Origin: Pseudonocardia sp. CNS-004
Lineage (GTDB): Bacteria; Actinomycetota; Actinomycetes; Mycobacteriales; Pseudonocardiaceae
Direction of reading: 5' to 3'
Length of the DNA stretch: 64,000 bases
Assembly (NCBI GenBank): GCA_001942185.1
Contig: MKJV01000044.1
Span: 96,868-160,867 of the forward strand
The notes under the pieces are model-generated. The model searched no databases, was not told the origin of the DNA, and worked only from the letters and a program-made list of their open reading frames with translations. Each line of letters begins with the position of its first letter. Position 1 is the stretch's first letter. This document shows, in pieces, positions 39,960-49,622 of the stretch. The translations under genes and the position numbers were made by a program.

Positions 39960-40779
39960 TCACCCCCGCCGCCCCACAGCCATGAGGTGCGGGGAGGCCC
40001 CCAGCAGGCCGGGCTCCGCCTCCAGCCGCCGGATCGTGGCCAGCAGGGCCTCGCGGCGCGCGGGTCGTCCAGCAGCGCGCCCGCGTCACCCGCCGCGCCG
40101 ATGCCTTCGACGGCCAGCACCTCCACCTCGGCGAACCCGGCCGCCGTGACCTCGGCCCGCAGCTGGTCGGGGTGGTGGAAGTAGGCGAGCGTGAACCACT
40201 CGGGCCGTCCCGCGGGGTCGGGGTTGCGGTGGACGCCGTCGGTGAGGTCGCCGTCGACGATCGCGGCGAACGCGGGGTCGGCGAGGTAACCGTCGCGGAC
40301 GCCGTCCAGCGCGGAGGCGAACCGCGAGATCGCCGCGGCCAGGAGCACGCCGCCGGGGCGCAGCACCCGCCGGGCCTCGGCGAGGGACGCGGCCCGGTCG
40401 CGTCGTCGACCAGGTGGTAGAGCGGGCCCAGCATGAGCACCGCGTCGGCGCTGCCGTCGGGATGCGGCAGCGCCCGGGCGTCGCCCACCTCGGCGGACGC
40501 GAGTGGCGCCGCCGCAGCGGCCGACGCCGCGCGGGCGGAATCGATGCGCCGCGCGACCGGGTCGACCAGGTGCACCGCGTGGCCCGCGGCGGCCAGCGGC
40601 AGCGCATACGCCCCCTCCGCGCCGCCGACGTCGAGCACGACGGACGGCGGTGCGGGCAGGAACCGGTGGAGCAGCTCGCGGGTGCGCTCGGCTTCCAGCC
40701 GCCCCCACGTGGCGAGCCGGTCGCGCTCCACACCGACGTCGTAGTGCTCCTGGATCGCGGCATCGAGCTGGTACATCAC
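39960..40779 (-). CDS. Class I SAM-dependent methyltransferase, two frameshifts
   Basis: About 274 residues. N-terminus IQEHYDVGVERDRLATWGRLE, motif I VVLDVGGAEGAYALPLAAAGH, VHLVDPVARRID, DGSADAVLMLGPLYHLVD, and LAEARRVLRPGGVLLAAAISRFAS. The C-terminus ALLATIRRLEAEPGLLGASP is conserved in this group of actinobacterial methyltransferases. Frame changes near 40402 and 40062 look like single missing bases. Substrate unknown. Its stop abuts the AbiEi remnant. Confidence 0.82.
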
Positions 40780-40822
40780 GCGCGGACGTTAACCCGCCGC
40801 GCCGCGGGTCGGCACGGGGGTT

Positions 40823-41767
40823 TCAGGCCTCGCGGGCCAGCCTCGCCAGCCGCCGCTGCGTGGGCCAGCGCACCGAGCGGGCCCAGCCCAGCTTCTCGAA
40901 CGCCCAGATCACGCGTGCCGAGATGTCGACCTGCCCGCGCTGGACGCCGTGGCGGGCGCAGGTGGGGTCGGCGTGGTGCAGGTTGTGCCAGGACTCACCG
41001 AACGACAGGACGGCGAGCGGCCAGACGTTGCGGGAGTGGTCGCGGGCGGCGAACGGCTGGTCGCCGATCATGTGGCAGATCGAGTTGATCGACCAGGTGA
41101 CGTGGTGCAGCAGCCCGACGCGCACCAGGCCCGCCCAGAAGAGCGCGGTGAGCGCCCCCCACCACGACCAGGAGAGCAGCCCGCCCAGCGCGGCCGGCAC
41201 GAGCAGCGTGAGGGCCGACCAGAGCCCGAAGAGCCGGTCGATGCGGCGGATGTCGGTGTCGGCGAGCAGGTCGGGCGTGAAGCGCTCGCGGTTGGTGAGG
41301 TCGCGCTCGAACAGCCAGCCGGTGTGCGCGTGCCAGAAGCCCCTGGCCAGCGCGACCGGCCCGGTGCCGAACAGCCACGGCGAGTGCGGGTCGCCCTCCT
41401 TGTCGGAGAACGCGTGGTGGCGGCGGTGGTCGGCGACCCACGTGATGACCGGGCCCTGCATGGCGAGGCTGCCGGCGAGCGCCAGCGCGATGCGCAGCGG
41501 CCGCTTCGCCTTGAAGGAGCCGTGCGTGAAGTAGCGGTGGAACCCGACGGTGATGCCGAGCCCGCTCGCGACGTAGAACACCGCGGCGATCGCGACGTCG
41601 ATCCAGGTGAGACCCCAGCCCCAGGCGAAGGGGATCGTGGCGACGAGCGCCAGCAGGGGGAGGATCACGAAGACGTAGACGCCGATCTGTGGCCCCAGGC
41701 CACGCCGCCCGTCGAGTATCGGACGGGCCCCGCCCGCCGTTCGGGTCGGAGTGTCGGCAACCGTCAT
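40823..41767 (-). CDS. Delta9 acyl-CoA / fatty-acid desaturase
   Basis: A 314-residue integral membrane di-iron enzyme that introduces a cis double bond into acyl chains. The three histidine boxes are complete: HRYFTH, HRRHH and ESWHNLHH. Four hydrophobic segments flank them. ATG at 41767 is preferred over 41773 because GAGGAG lies seven bases before it and only one before the other. An inverted repeat TAAGG-8-CCTTA lies in the promoter at 41789-41806. Intact frame. Confidence 0.93.
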   Translation of the reverse strand: MTVADTPTRTAGGARPILDGRRGLGPQIGVYVFVILPLLALVATIPFAWGWGLTWIDVAIAAVFYVASGLGITVGFHRYFTHGSFKAKRPLRIALALAGSLAMQGPVITWVADHRRHHAFSDKEGDPHSPWLFGTGPVALARGFWHAHTGWLFERDLTNRERFTPDLLADTDIRRIDRLFGLWSALTLLVPAALGGLLSWSWWGALTALFWAGLVRVGLLHHVTWSINSICHMIGDQPFAARDHSRNVWPLAVLSFGESWHNLHHADPTCARHGVQRGQVDISARVIWAFEKLGWARSVRWPTQRRLARLAREA

Positions 41768-41788
41768 GGGCATGCTCCTCGTGACTCG

Positions 41789-41806
41789 TAAGGAAGGGTC
41801 ACCTTA
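41789..41806. promoter_or_regulatory. Inverted repeat in the desaturase promoter
   Basis: TAAGG (41789-41793) and CCTTA (41802-41806) flank an 8-base spacer, 22 bases before the start codon. It could be the operator of a desaturase regulator. The arms are short and the match to any known box is poor. Confidence 0.3.
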
Positions 41807-41824
41807 GCTGCTCGGACGGTTCGG

Positions 41825-43197
41825 CTACAGGTCGAGACCGAGCAGTGCGTTCTCCACCACTTCCGGCAACCCCGGGTGGATCCAGTACTGGCCGGTGGCC
41901 ATCTCCCGCGCACCCAGGCCGAACGACATCGCCTGGATGAGCGGCTGGATGACCGTGGACGCCTGTGCACCCATCACGTGGCTCCGAGGATGCGCCCGCT
42001 CCCGCGCTCGGCGATCACCTTGCAGAACCCGGTGGTGTCCTCCATCGCCCAGCCGTAGGCGACGTCGCCGTACTCCTGCACGGCTGTGGTGACGTCGAGC
42101 CCCTCGGCGTGGCAGTCGGCCTCGGTGCGCCCCACGGCGGCGATCTGCGGGTCGGTGAAGATCGCCGACGGGACGAACCGGTGGTCGGAGTGCCGCGGCG
42201 CCTCCGGGTGCAGCAGGTTGTGCGCCACCACCTTCGCCTCGTGGTTGGCCACGTGCTTGAGCTGGTAGCGGGAGCTGACGTCGCCGAGGGCGAAGATCCC
42301 GTCGACCACGGTGCACTGCTGGTCGTCGACCACGATCCGGCCGTCGGCGTGGGTGGTGACGCCGGCGCGGTCCAGGTCGAGGCGGTCGCCGTTGGGACGC
42401 CTGCCGGTGGCGACGAGGAGCAGGTCGCCGTTCACGGTCGAGCCGTCGGACAGCTCCAGCGTGACGTCCCCGCGGCTCCCGCGCACGCGCGTGACCTCGT
42501 GGCCCAGGCGCACGTCCCACTTCTTCTGCGCGGCCTCGGTGAACCGCTCGCAGAGCGTCAGGTCCTGGCCGCGCAGCAGGCTGCTGCGCCCGACGATCGT
42601 CACCCGCGTGCCCAGGGCCGCGAAGACGTGCGCGAACTCGGCGCCGATGAAGCCGCCGCCGAGGATCACCAGGTGTTCGGGGACCGCGTCGATCCGCATG
42701 ATCGTGTCGGACGTCTCGTAGGGCACGCCCGAATCCGTGACGACGTCGGGGATCACCGGCCGGCTCCCGGCGGCGAGCACGACCCGGTCGGCGGTGAACG
42801 CGTCGGTGCCGGAGCCGTCGGTGCGGGCGACGGCGAACTCCTTCGGCCCGGTGAAGCGGGCGTGGCCCTCGTAGACGGTGACGTTGGGGCTGCGGTCCAC
42901 CCGGTACTCCCGCCCGCCCTCCGAGATCGGGTCGATCCGGCCGAAGACGCGGTCGCGGATGTCGGTCCAGCGCACCTTGTCCACGGTGGCGTCGATGCCG
43001 TAGCGCCCGGCGTGCCGGACGGCCTGCGCGACGTCGGCGGCGTAGACGTACATCTTCGTGGGGATGCAGCCGACGTTCAGGCAGGTGCCGCCGAAGACAC
43101 CGTGCTCGACGAGCGCGACGTCCAGGTGCGCGAAGCGCTCGTCGACGATCGAGTTGCCGGATCCGGTGCCGATGACGGCGAGGTCGTGGTGGCGCAC
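41825..43197 (-). CDS. mtr: Mycothione reductase, frameshifted
   Basis: NADPH-dependent FAD enzyme of about 457 residues that reduces the disulfide of mycothiol, the actinobacterial glutathione substitute. N-terminal FAD motif [13 protein letters not shown], redox-active CLNVGC in [16 protein letters not shown](P) motif [24 protein letters not shown] motif [14 protein letters not shown] and the C-terminal active-site His region [18 protein letters not shown]. At 41980 a CCC run is short by one C (LGAHVMGAQ expected). GTG at 43197. Presence of this enzyme confirms actinobacterial origin. Confidence 0.93.
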
Positions 43198-43206
43198 AGC
43201 CCAACG

Positions 43207-44025
43207 CTACGTGCCCGTCTGCGAGAAGTGGTGCCGGTCCACCGGGGACCTCCAGCGCCCGCCCCACGTCCAGCCGATCCGCTCGAACGCCGCGACCACC
43301 GGCCCGCCGTCGACGATCATCCCGGGCAGGTCGCGGTCGCGGTCCAGGTAGGCGGAGGCGAGCTCGGGCAGCACGAGGTCGCCCTTGCTGTAGGGGTTCT
43401 GGAACGGGTTCACGTCCACGGCGAGCCCGAGTGCGTGCGCCGACCAGCGCGTGAGCCCGGTGGCGGGCCTGCACACGAACGCGGTGGTGTTGTTGTCGTC
43501 ACCGGTGGGGGGCGCGGTGAGCTCGGCCGCCTCGACGACGCGCATCTCCTCGATCGGGAACCCGGTGGCGAACAGGTCACCGAACGCGGCCACGACGTCG
43601 TCGGCCACGTCGGCGGCCACGATCAACTCGCCGGTGTGCACGCCGCCGTCGAAGCCGTGGAACGCGACGGTCAGGTACCGCAGGCCCTCCGGTGGCACGG
43701 GGCAGCCCGGCTTCCACGTCGACCGGGCGAGCACGGTCTCGGGCACGGGCCCGACGGTGGCGGCGAACCTCCCGTCCGCGGGCGGCGGGAGGACGTCGCG
43801 GGTGGGGAACCGGCGGTCGACCAGGTCGGGCGGGGTGGGCTGGGCGACGCCGTAGCCGTCGGGGCGAAGGGGGAGCGGGGGACGTTCGGACGTCGCCATC
43901 GACACCGACACCGCCGCCGATGCGGGCGAGCAGGCCAGCGCGAGCGCGGCGGCCGTCAGCACGGCAACGATCACGGGTCGGCGCACCCGGGGAGCGTTGC
44001 ACGGTGAGGTCGCCGCGGCGCTCAC
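43207..44025 (-). CDS. Secreted M15-family peptidase (D-alanyl-D-alanine carboxypeptidase-like)
   Basis: A 272-residue exported protein. Signal peptide [23 protein letters not shown]. The C-terminal zinc peptidase domain carries [18 protein letters not shown] (zinc His and Asp) and PVDRHHFSQ (third ligand), as in VanY/peptidoglycan-endopeptidase-like M15 enzymes. It probably trims peptidoglycan stems. GTG at 44025, intact; it lies 9 bases before the mtr start on the same strand, so the two are likely co-transcribed although functionally unrelated. Confidence 0.85.
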   Translation of the reverse strand: MSAAATSPCNAPRVRRPVIVAVLTAAALALACSPASAAVSVSMATSERPPLPLRPDGYGVAQPTPPDLVDRRFPTRDVLPPPADGRFAATVGPVPETVLARSTWKPGCPVPPEGLRYLTVAFHGFDGGVHTGELIVAADVADDVVAAFGDLFATGFPIEEMRVVEAAELTAPPTGDDNNTTAFVCRPATGLTRWSAHALGLAVDVNPFQNPYSKGDLVLPELASAYLDRDRDLPGMIVDGGPVVAAFERIGWTWGGRWRSPVDRHHFSQTGT

Positions 44026-44123
44026 CCGATCTGGTACGCATACCGGATGAGCGAGCTTGCGAGCGAATCATGTCGCGGTGCCCGCGCGAAGCGCGAGGTA
44101 CAGCCATCAGCGAGCGTCTGCAC

Positions 44124-44582
44124 ATGAGCGGTGACGCGTCGACCGCCACCGTGCACCGCGCGTGGGCGGCGGACCTGGAGGCCTCGGTGCTCTACGAGCT
44201 GCTGCGGTTGCGGGTCGACGTGTTCGTCGTGGAGCAGGCCTGCGCGTACGCCGAACTCGACGGGCGTGACCTCGAGGACGGCGCACGGCACTTCTGGCTG
44301 GGGGGCGACGGGCGGCCGGAGCCCGTGCTCGGCTGCCTCAGGCTGCTGCGGGAGCCGTCGGGCGAGTTCCGGATCGGCAGGCTCTGCACGGCCGGGTCGG
44401 TGCGCGGCCGGGGCCTCGGGCGGCAGCTGATGGAGGCCGCGCTGGCCGAGGTCGGCGACCGCGTGTGCGTGCTCGACGCGCAGGAGCACCTCGCGGGCTT
44501 CTACCGGGGGTTCGGCTTCGGGCAGGTCGGCGAGTCCTACGACTGGGACGGTGTGCCGCACGTCCCGATGCGCAGGGGCTGA
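44124..44582 (+). CDS. GNAT-family N-acetyltransferase (ElaA-like)
   Basis: A 152-residue GNAT protein. ELLRLRVDVFVVEQACAYAELDGRDLED is the ElaA hallmark at the N-terminus; the acetyl-CoA loop is GRLCTAGSVRGRGLGRQLMEAAL and the end reads VLDAQEHLAGFYRGFGFGQVGE. Substrate unknown. ATG at 44124 is used; the upstream part of the frame overlaps a repeated sequence motif and is unlikely to be coding. Divergent from the M15 gene. Confidence 0.88.
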   Translation: MSGDASTATVHRAWAADLEASVLYELLRLRVDVFVVEQACAYAELDGRDLEDGARHFWLGGDGRPEPVLGCLRLLREPSGEFRIGRLCTAGSVRGRGLGRQLMEAALAEVGDRVCVLDAQEHLAGFYRGFGFGQVGESYDWDGVPHVPMRRG

Positions 44583-44685
44583 CCGTCACGATCGCGTGAC
44601 GTCGCGTGAAGCGCGCCGTTGCGGGATACTCGGCAGGGCGCGAGCGGTGTCGAACCAGCGGTGTCGGACGAGTGAGGTGCGAGCG

Positions 44686-45114
44686 ATGAACGACGAGCCG
44701 ACTCGGTCGATGGACGTGCGCTCGCCCGCCTTCGGAAGCGTCGGCCCCGTCGACCCGCACGCCGATCCCGCCACCCAGCCCGGGATGCGTCCCGTCCGTC
44801 CCGAGGGGCCCACCGTGCCGGTGCCGCGGGAGCCGCTCCCGCCGACGGGCGCGGGCCGGCAGGCCGAGCCGGTCACCCGCTCGCGCAGCGGCGGTCTGTG
44901 GGCGGGGATGGTGCTGTCCGCGCTGGTGCTGCTGGTCCTGCTGGTGTTCATCCTGCAGAACAGCGAGCCGGTCCGGATCAACTTCCTGGCCGCGTCGGGC
45001 ACCCTGCCCACCGGCGTGGCCCTGCTGCTCGCCGCCATCGCGGGGCTGTTGCTGGTCGCGATCCCGGGCGGCCTGCGCATCCTGCAGCTGCGCAGGGCCG
45101 CCCGTCGTCGCTGA
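44686..45114 (+). CDS. LapA-family (DUF1049) membrane protein
   Basis: A 142-residue protein: a Pro-rich disordered cytoplasmic N-terminus (residues 1-65) and two membrane helices (LWAGMVLSALVLLVLLVFIL and GVALLLAAIAGLLLVAIPGG) separated by QNSEPVRINFL, the LapA signature. Related proteins assist lipopolysaccharide assembly in Gram-negative bacteria; the actinobacterial role is unknown. ATG at 44686. Followed by a stretch of intergenic repeats. Confidence 0.85.
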   Translation: MNDEPTRSMDVRSPAFGSVGPVDPHADPATQPGMRPVRPEGPTVPVPREPLPPTGAGRQAEPVTRSRSGGLWAGMVLSALVLLVLLVFILQNSEPVRINFLAASGTLPTGVALLLAAIAGLLLVAIPGGLRILQLRRAARRR

Positions 45115-45173
45115 CCCCGGGGTTCTGGACGGGTGCTGCAGAACTCGGCCGGTGGCCGTGGGCGGCCGGTGGC

Positions 45174-45313
45174 TCATGATCGCCGGGAATGGTGTCGGGG
45201 CGACTGATCCGTCGTCGTGCGACCACTGTCGACGATCGACGTGCGCATGATCGGCGGAAGTGGTGCCAGGGCGTCATGTCTGGCGCTCTCGGACCACTTC
45301 CGGTGATCACCCC
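45174..45313. repeat. Cluster of short intergenic repeats
   Basis: Within 283 bases between convergent genes, CATGATCGCCGGGAATGGTG (about 45176) and CATGATCGGCGGAAGTGGTG (about 45247) are similar direct copies, and ACCACTTCCGGTGATCA (about 45294) is an inverted copy of the second. The rest of the gap has no gene. They may act as bidirectional terminator or be REP-like elements. Confidence 0.5.
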
Positions 45314-45397
45314 GCCCGCCGCCGCGAGGGCGCTGTGGCGCCGGTCGGACCGATCATGTCCTGCGACGACTGATCGGTTCGGACCTGCTCGTCCGGG

Positions 45398-46741
45398 CTA
45401 GGAGCGGCCGCCGACCTCGGTCTGCCACGGCGCGAGCTGCCTGCCCGCGGCGATCTCGGTCTCCTTGTTGCTGAGGTTGACCACGACGACGCCGTCGTCG
45501 GAGCGGAACGCCAGCAGGTCGGGGCGGGAGGGGGAGCGGCCGATCTCGACGTCACCCGAGGCCAGCCGCGGCACGAGGAACTGCCAGGCCGCGGTGAGCG
45601 GGAGCGGCCTGCCGCCGTCCTCCTGGGTGGCGTCGGTCCACAGCGCGGCCGAGCCGAGGTCGTGTTCCTGCGGGCCCCACAGGAGCGCACCCGCGGTGCC
45701 CGACTCGGCCATGGCGGCGATGGCGGCGAGGTTCACGGCGGCGTTGACCGGGCTGGCGCCGGTGTCGTCCTCGCCCTCGGGGACCTGGGGGTAGTACTCG
45801 GCCCACCAGATCGGCAGGTCGCTGCGCTGCTGCAGCCACCGGGCCAGGTCTGCGTACTTCTGCGTGCCGGCGACGGGTGAGGGGATGCCCTCGTCGTTGC
45901 GGATCCCGGTGGAGGCGTCGACGGCGAGGAAGTCGGCGCCCACGTTGTTCTGCAGCCAGTAGTCGACCACGTCGAGGGTGCGCTGGTCGGCCGCGCCCCA
46001 CGGGCCGGTCACCTCGGCGGAGGCGTCCTGGGTGCCGGGTTCGAGGCTGATCAGCACGACGTAGGGGCCACCGACCTGCACGTCGGGGCGGACGTCCTTC
46101 ACCGCGCGGTAGACCTGGTTGTACAGCTCGGTGTAGCCCTCGTAGTCCCAGCGGCCCTTGGCGTCGTCCCAGAAGCCCTTGAGCTCGTTCCACACCAGCA
46201 CCCGCTCGATCTGCGGGTAGCGCTTCACGGCCTCCGCGGCGAGCTTGGCGAAGTCGCCGAAGTGCTCCGGCGTCGGCGCCTCCTCGAGCTCGTCCCAGTC
46301 GGTCTCGCCTTCCTCGCCGCCCTTCATCCAGTCGGGCGAGCAGCAGAGCGTGAGCATGCTCTTCTGCCCGGTTTCCTCGGTGATCTTCATGCGCCGGTCG
46401 AGCGTCTCCCAGTCGTACTCACCCGGCTCGGGCTCCGGGTTGTCCGTTCCGAAGCCCATGAGGTGGTGGTTCTGCCAGATCGCGCTGTCAGCGGCGAGGA
46501 TGTCCATCGCCCGCTGGCGGGCCTCGTCGGGGTCGTGCTCGTCGACGCTGTTCTGGGTGTGGGTGATTCCCAGCTCGAGCGGGGCCTCCTGCCCGGTCCA
46601 CGTCCAGTCGCCCTCGAGCTCGATGGGGGGCAGCGACCCGTCCGGCGCGGCGGAAGGTGACCCCGTCGAACCCGTTGAGCAGGCAACCAATGCTGTGGTG
46701 AGCGCCGCCAGCACGGCGACGAATGGGCGGGGAGCGCGCAC
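45398..46741 (-). CDS. Secreted glycoside hydrolase lipoprotein (clan GH-A, GH39-like)
   Basis: A 447-residue exported protein. Signal peptide (RPFVAVLAALTTALVAC) with lipobox. The barrel domain shows SMLTLCCSPDWMKGG, the likely acid/base Glu in VLVWNELKGFW and the likely nucleophile Glu in LPIWWAEYYPQVPEG, as in GH39/GH51-like enzymes; a small beta domain ends the protein. It probably attacks an extracellular or cell-wall glycan. GTG at 46741 is preceded by GAGG. The frame is intact. Downstream of the helicase gene on the same strand, but separated by 130 bases. Confidence 0.78.
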   Translation of the reverse strand: MRAPRPFVAVLAALTTALVACSTGSTGSPSAAPDGSLPPIELEGDWTWTGQEAPLELGITHTQNSVDEHDPDEARQRAMDILAADSAIWQNHHLMGFGTDNPEPEPGEYDWETLDRRMKITEETGQKSMLTLCCSPDWMKGGEEGETDWDELEEAPTPEHFGDFAKLAAEAVKRYPQIERVLVWNELKGFWDDAKGRWDYEGYTELYNQVYRAVKDVRPDVQVGGPYVVLISLEPGTQDASAEVTGPWGAADQRTLDVVDYWLQNNVGADFLAVDASTGIRNDEGIPSPVAGTQKYADLARWLQQRSDLPIWWAEYYPQVPEGEDDTGASPVNAAVNLAAIAAMAESGTAGALLWGPQEHDLGSAALWTDATQEDGGRPLPLTAAWQFLVPRLASGDVEIGRSPSRPDLLAFRSDDGVVVVNLSNKETEIAAGRQLAPWQTEVGGRS

Positions 46742-46871
46742 GAATACCTCAAAGTCCGGTTCGGGAAGATCCGTCTCGAAGGTGGCAGGCGCTCGCTGTG
46801 GGATGGCTGAGAAATCCCGTGTGCAGCGGCTGTTGCGCCCCCCGCCCGGGGTCACATCTTGGTCACGGCCC

Positions 46872-48295
46872 TCACGCGGCAGCCTCGCGGCGGCGCCTGC
46901 CGGGGCGCCCGTTGCCGGGTCGCCTACCACCGCGGCGCGGGGCCTGGGCCTGCCGGGGCGCCTCGACGATCGGCACGCCGGACGGCTGCCGGGCGCCGGT
47001 GATGCGGGCCAGCTCGCCGTCGCCCGCCGCCACGTCCGTCTGCGGGGCACGCACGCCCGCGAGCCGCATCATCCGCTCGACGTCGCGCCGCTCCTCCGGC
47101 GTGACGAGCGTGACGACGGTGCCGGAGTCGCCCGCCCGCGCCGTGCGCCCGGCCCGGTGCAGGTAGTCCTTCGGGTCGGCCGGCGGGTCGACGTGCACGA
47201 CGAGGCTGACGTCGTCGATGTGGATGCCGCGCGCGCCACGTCCGTGGCCACCAGCACCGGCGTGCGGCCTTCCTTGAACTCCGCGATCGCCCGGTTGCGC
47301 GCGTTCTGCGCCTTGCCGCCGTGCAGGGCACCTGCGGCCACGCCCTCCCGGCGCAGCACCTTCACGAGCCGGTCGACGCCGTGCTTGGTGCGGGCGAACA
47401 GGATGGTGCGGCCGTCGCGGGCCGCGACCTCCGTGACGACCCGCGGCTTGGCGGCCCTGTCGACGAGCAGGACGTGGTGGTCCATCGTCGACACCTGGGC
47501 GGTGGCCGAGGCGACGGAGCGCGTGACGGGGTCGGTGAGGTACTGGCGGACCAGCGCGCCCACCTCGCCGTCGAGCGTGGCGGAGAACAGGAGCCGCTGC
47601 CCGTCGGCCGGGGTGAGGTTCAGGATGGCCCTGACCTGGGGCAGGAAGCCCATGTCCGACATGCGGTCGGCCTCGTCGAGCACCGTGACCGAGATCTGGG
47701 AGAGGTCGCAGGTGCGCTGGTTGGTGTGGTCGGTGAGCCGCCCGGGGGTGGCGATGACCAGGTCGACGCCGCGCGACAGCTCCCCCGCCTGCCGGTTGAA
47801 CGACAGCCCGCCCACGATGACCGCGGTCGTGAGGCCGAGCGCCCTGGCGAACGGGGCCAGCGCGTCGTCGACCTGCTGGGCCAGCTCCCGGGTCGGGACC
47901 AGTACGAGCCCGCGCGGCTGCCGCGCGCGCGGCCGGCCCGTCCTGCTCCCGGCGAGCCGGGAGAGCAGCGCGAGACCGAACGCGAGGGTCTTGCCGGAGC
48001 CGGTCTGGCCGCGGCCGAGCAGGTCGCGGCCCGCGAGGGTGTCCGGGAGCGTCGCGGCCTGGATCGGGAATGGCTCGGCGAAGCCGCCCGCGGCGAGCGC
48101 GCCGACGACGGGTTCGGGCAGGCCGAGCTCGGCGAACGAGGGCATGCCCGACTCGGGGACGGTCCACAGCACCTCGACGGGTGCGGCGGGGGTGAGCGGC
48201 GGCCGCTGCTGCGGCCTGCGGGATCGGCCGCGCGGGGAGCGGGAGCGGCCGCGGTTCGCCGAGTCGTGGGCACGGCGAGGGGACGGGGAAGACAA
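46872..48295 (-). CDS. DEAD-box ATP-dependent RNA helicase, frameshifted
   Basis: About 475 residues. Q-motif ([19 protein letters not shown]), Walker [17 protein letters not shown] (Ia), TPGRL (Ib), DEAD variant LDEADRM (II), SATLDGE (III), [12 protein letters not shown] (IV), [13 protein letters not shown] (V) and [10 protein letters not shown] (VI). The N-terminus and C-terminus are basic and disordered, typical for RNA binding. At 47232 one G is missing between motif V halves. Such helicases remodel rRNA or mRNA. ATG at 48295. Confidence 0.92.
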
Positions 48296-48479
48296 GAACT
48301 ACCTCCGGGACGTGGCACGTCGCGCGGAGAAAGCAGCGCCGGGCGGCGGCTGGGATCTCGGGGACGAGCCCGGGCGCATACCTACGCCCTGACGAGTACT
48401 GCGGGGTGCGCCTCCTGGGCCGTACCGGGCCGGGCGCCTCGACGATCAGTCTACCCGGCCCGGCACCGCCCGTTCGGTG

Positions 48480-49441
48480 CTACTGCTGCGACGCCCGGCC
48501 GCCACCGGGCATTCCCACCTCCACCCGCAGCTCCTCGAGCAGGTCGTCGGGTGTGCCGGCCCGTGCCGGCAGCCCGCGAGCGGTGAACCACTCGCCGATC
48601 CGCCGCACGTCGCGGGCGAGGAACTCGGGGCCCTGCGGGTTGCCCACGACATCCACGACCTGCGGAAGGTCGATCAGGACCAGCCGCCCGTCGTGCACCA
48701 GCAGGTTGTAGGCGGACAGGTCGCCGTGGGTCAGCCCGTGGCGGGCCAGCCCGAGCAGGGCGTCGACGAGCTGGTGCCAGAGATCACACAGCTCGTCCTC
48801 GTCGGGGCGCAGCTGGGCGAGGCGTGGGGCGGCCGTGCCGTCGTCGGTGCCGAGGAACTCCAGCAGTAGCTCGGTGCCGCTGCACTGCACCGGGTAGGGC
48901 ACCGCGACACCCTCGGCCCAGAGCCGGGACAGCGCGGCGAACTCCGCGCTCGCCCACTGCCCGGCCAGCAGGTCGCGGCCGAAGGCGGTGCGGCCGGCCA
49001 TCGCCCGCATCTCCCGGGACCGGCGCACCCGCCTGCCCTCCAGGTAGCCGGCGTCGCGGTGGAACATGCGGTGCTCGGAGGACCGGTAGCGCTTCGCGGC
49101 CATCAGGGTGCGCCGCTCGGTGCCCGGCACGGCGCGCTCGACGAGGTGGACGTCGGCCTCCTTGCCGGTCTTGATCACGCCGAGCTCGGTGTCGACGGCG
49201 GCGTGTTCGGTGATCACCCAGTCCGGGCGGGGAACCGGACCGTGCTCGGCGCCGTCCCACGTGGACCAGCGGTCGCCCTCGGGCGGGCCGTCGGGGTCCA
49301 CGCCGAGCCGCTCGTCGAGATCGGACAGGTCGGGCTCCGGTGCCGGGAGCGTGCGGGGGCGTCGTCGTCGAATCGACGACGACGGCGGGGCTTGCGGGAA
49401 GAACCGGTGTACAACTCGGCGTACGACTCGTAGTCGTGCAA
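48480..49441 (-). CDS. RIO1-family serine kinase / ATPase, frameshifted
   Basis: About 320 residues. N-terminus HDYESYAELYTGSSRKPRRR, then DTELGVIKTGKEADVHLVER (ATP loop), LMAAKRYR (Lys), LLEFLGTDDG, catalytic loop HGLTHGDLSAYNLLV with Asp and Asn, and VLIDLPQVVD (metal-binding Asp). RIO proteins act in small-subunit maturation in archaea and eukaryotes; the bacterial role is open. One base missing near 49348 joins DDDAP to RTLPAPEPDLSDLDE. The start is taken as TTG at 49441; this is uncertain. Lies 184 bases upstream-to-downstream of the helicase gene on the same strand. Confidence 0.85.
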
Positions 49442-49622
49442 CGCGGGGCTCCAGGGGGAGTGTGCGCCCCGCGGAACGTCGTCAGCGCGGGGCGGGGATC
49501 GGACGAGGACGTGCCACGTCACGGACAGGCCTAGCCATGCGGCACCTCCTCGACGATCACGCCGGAACCCGGCGACCTGGTACGGGCACCCTGCCGGATC
49601 CCGGCGGCCCGCCTCAACCCAT

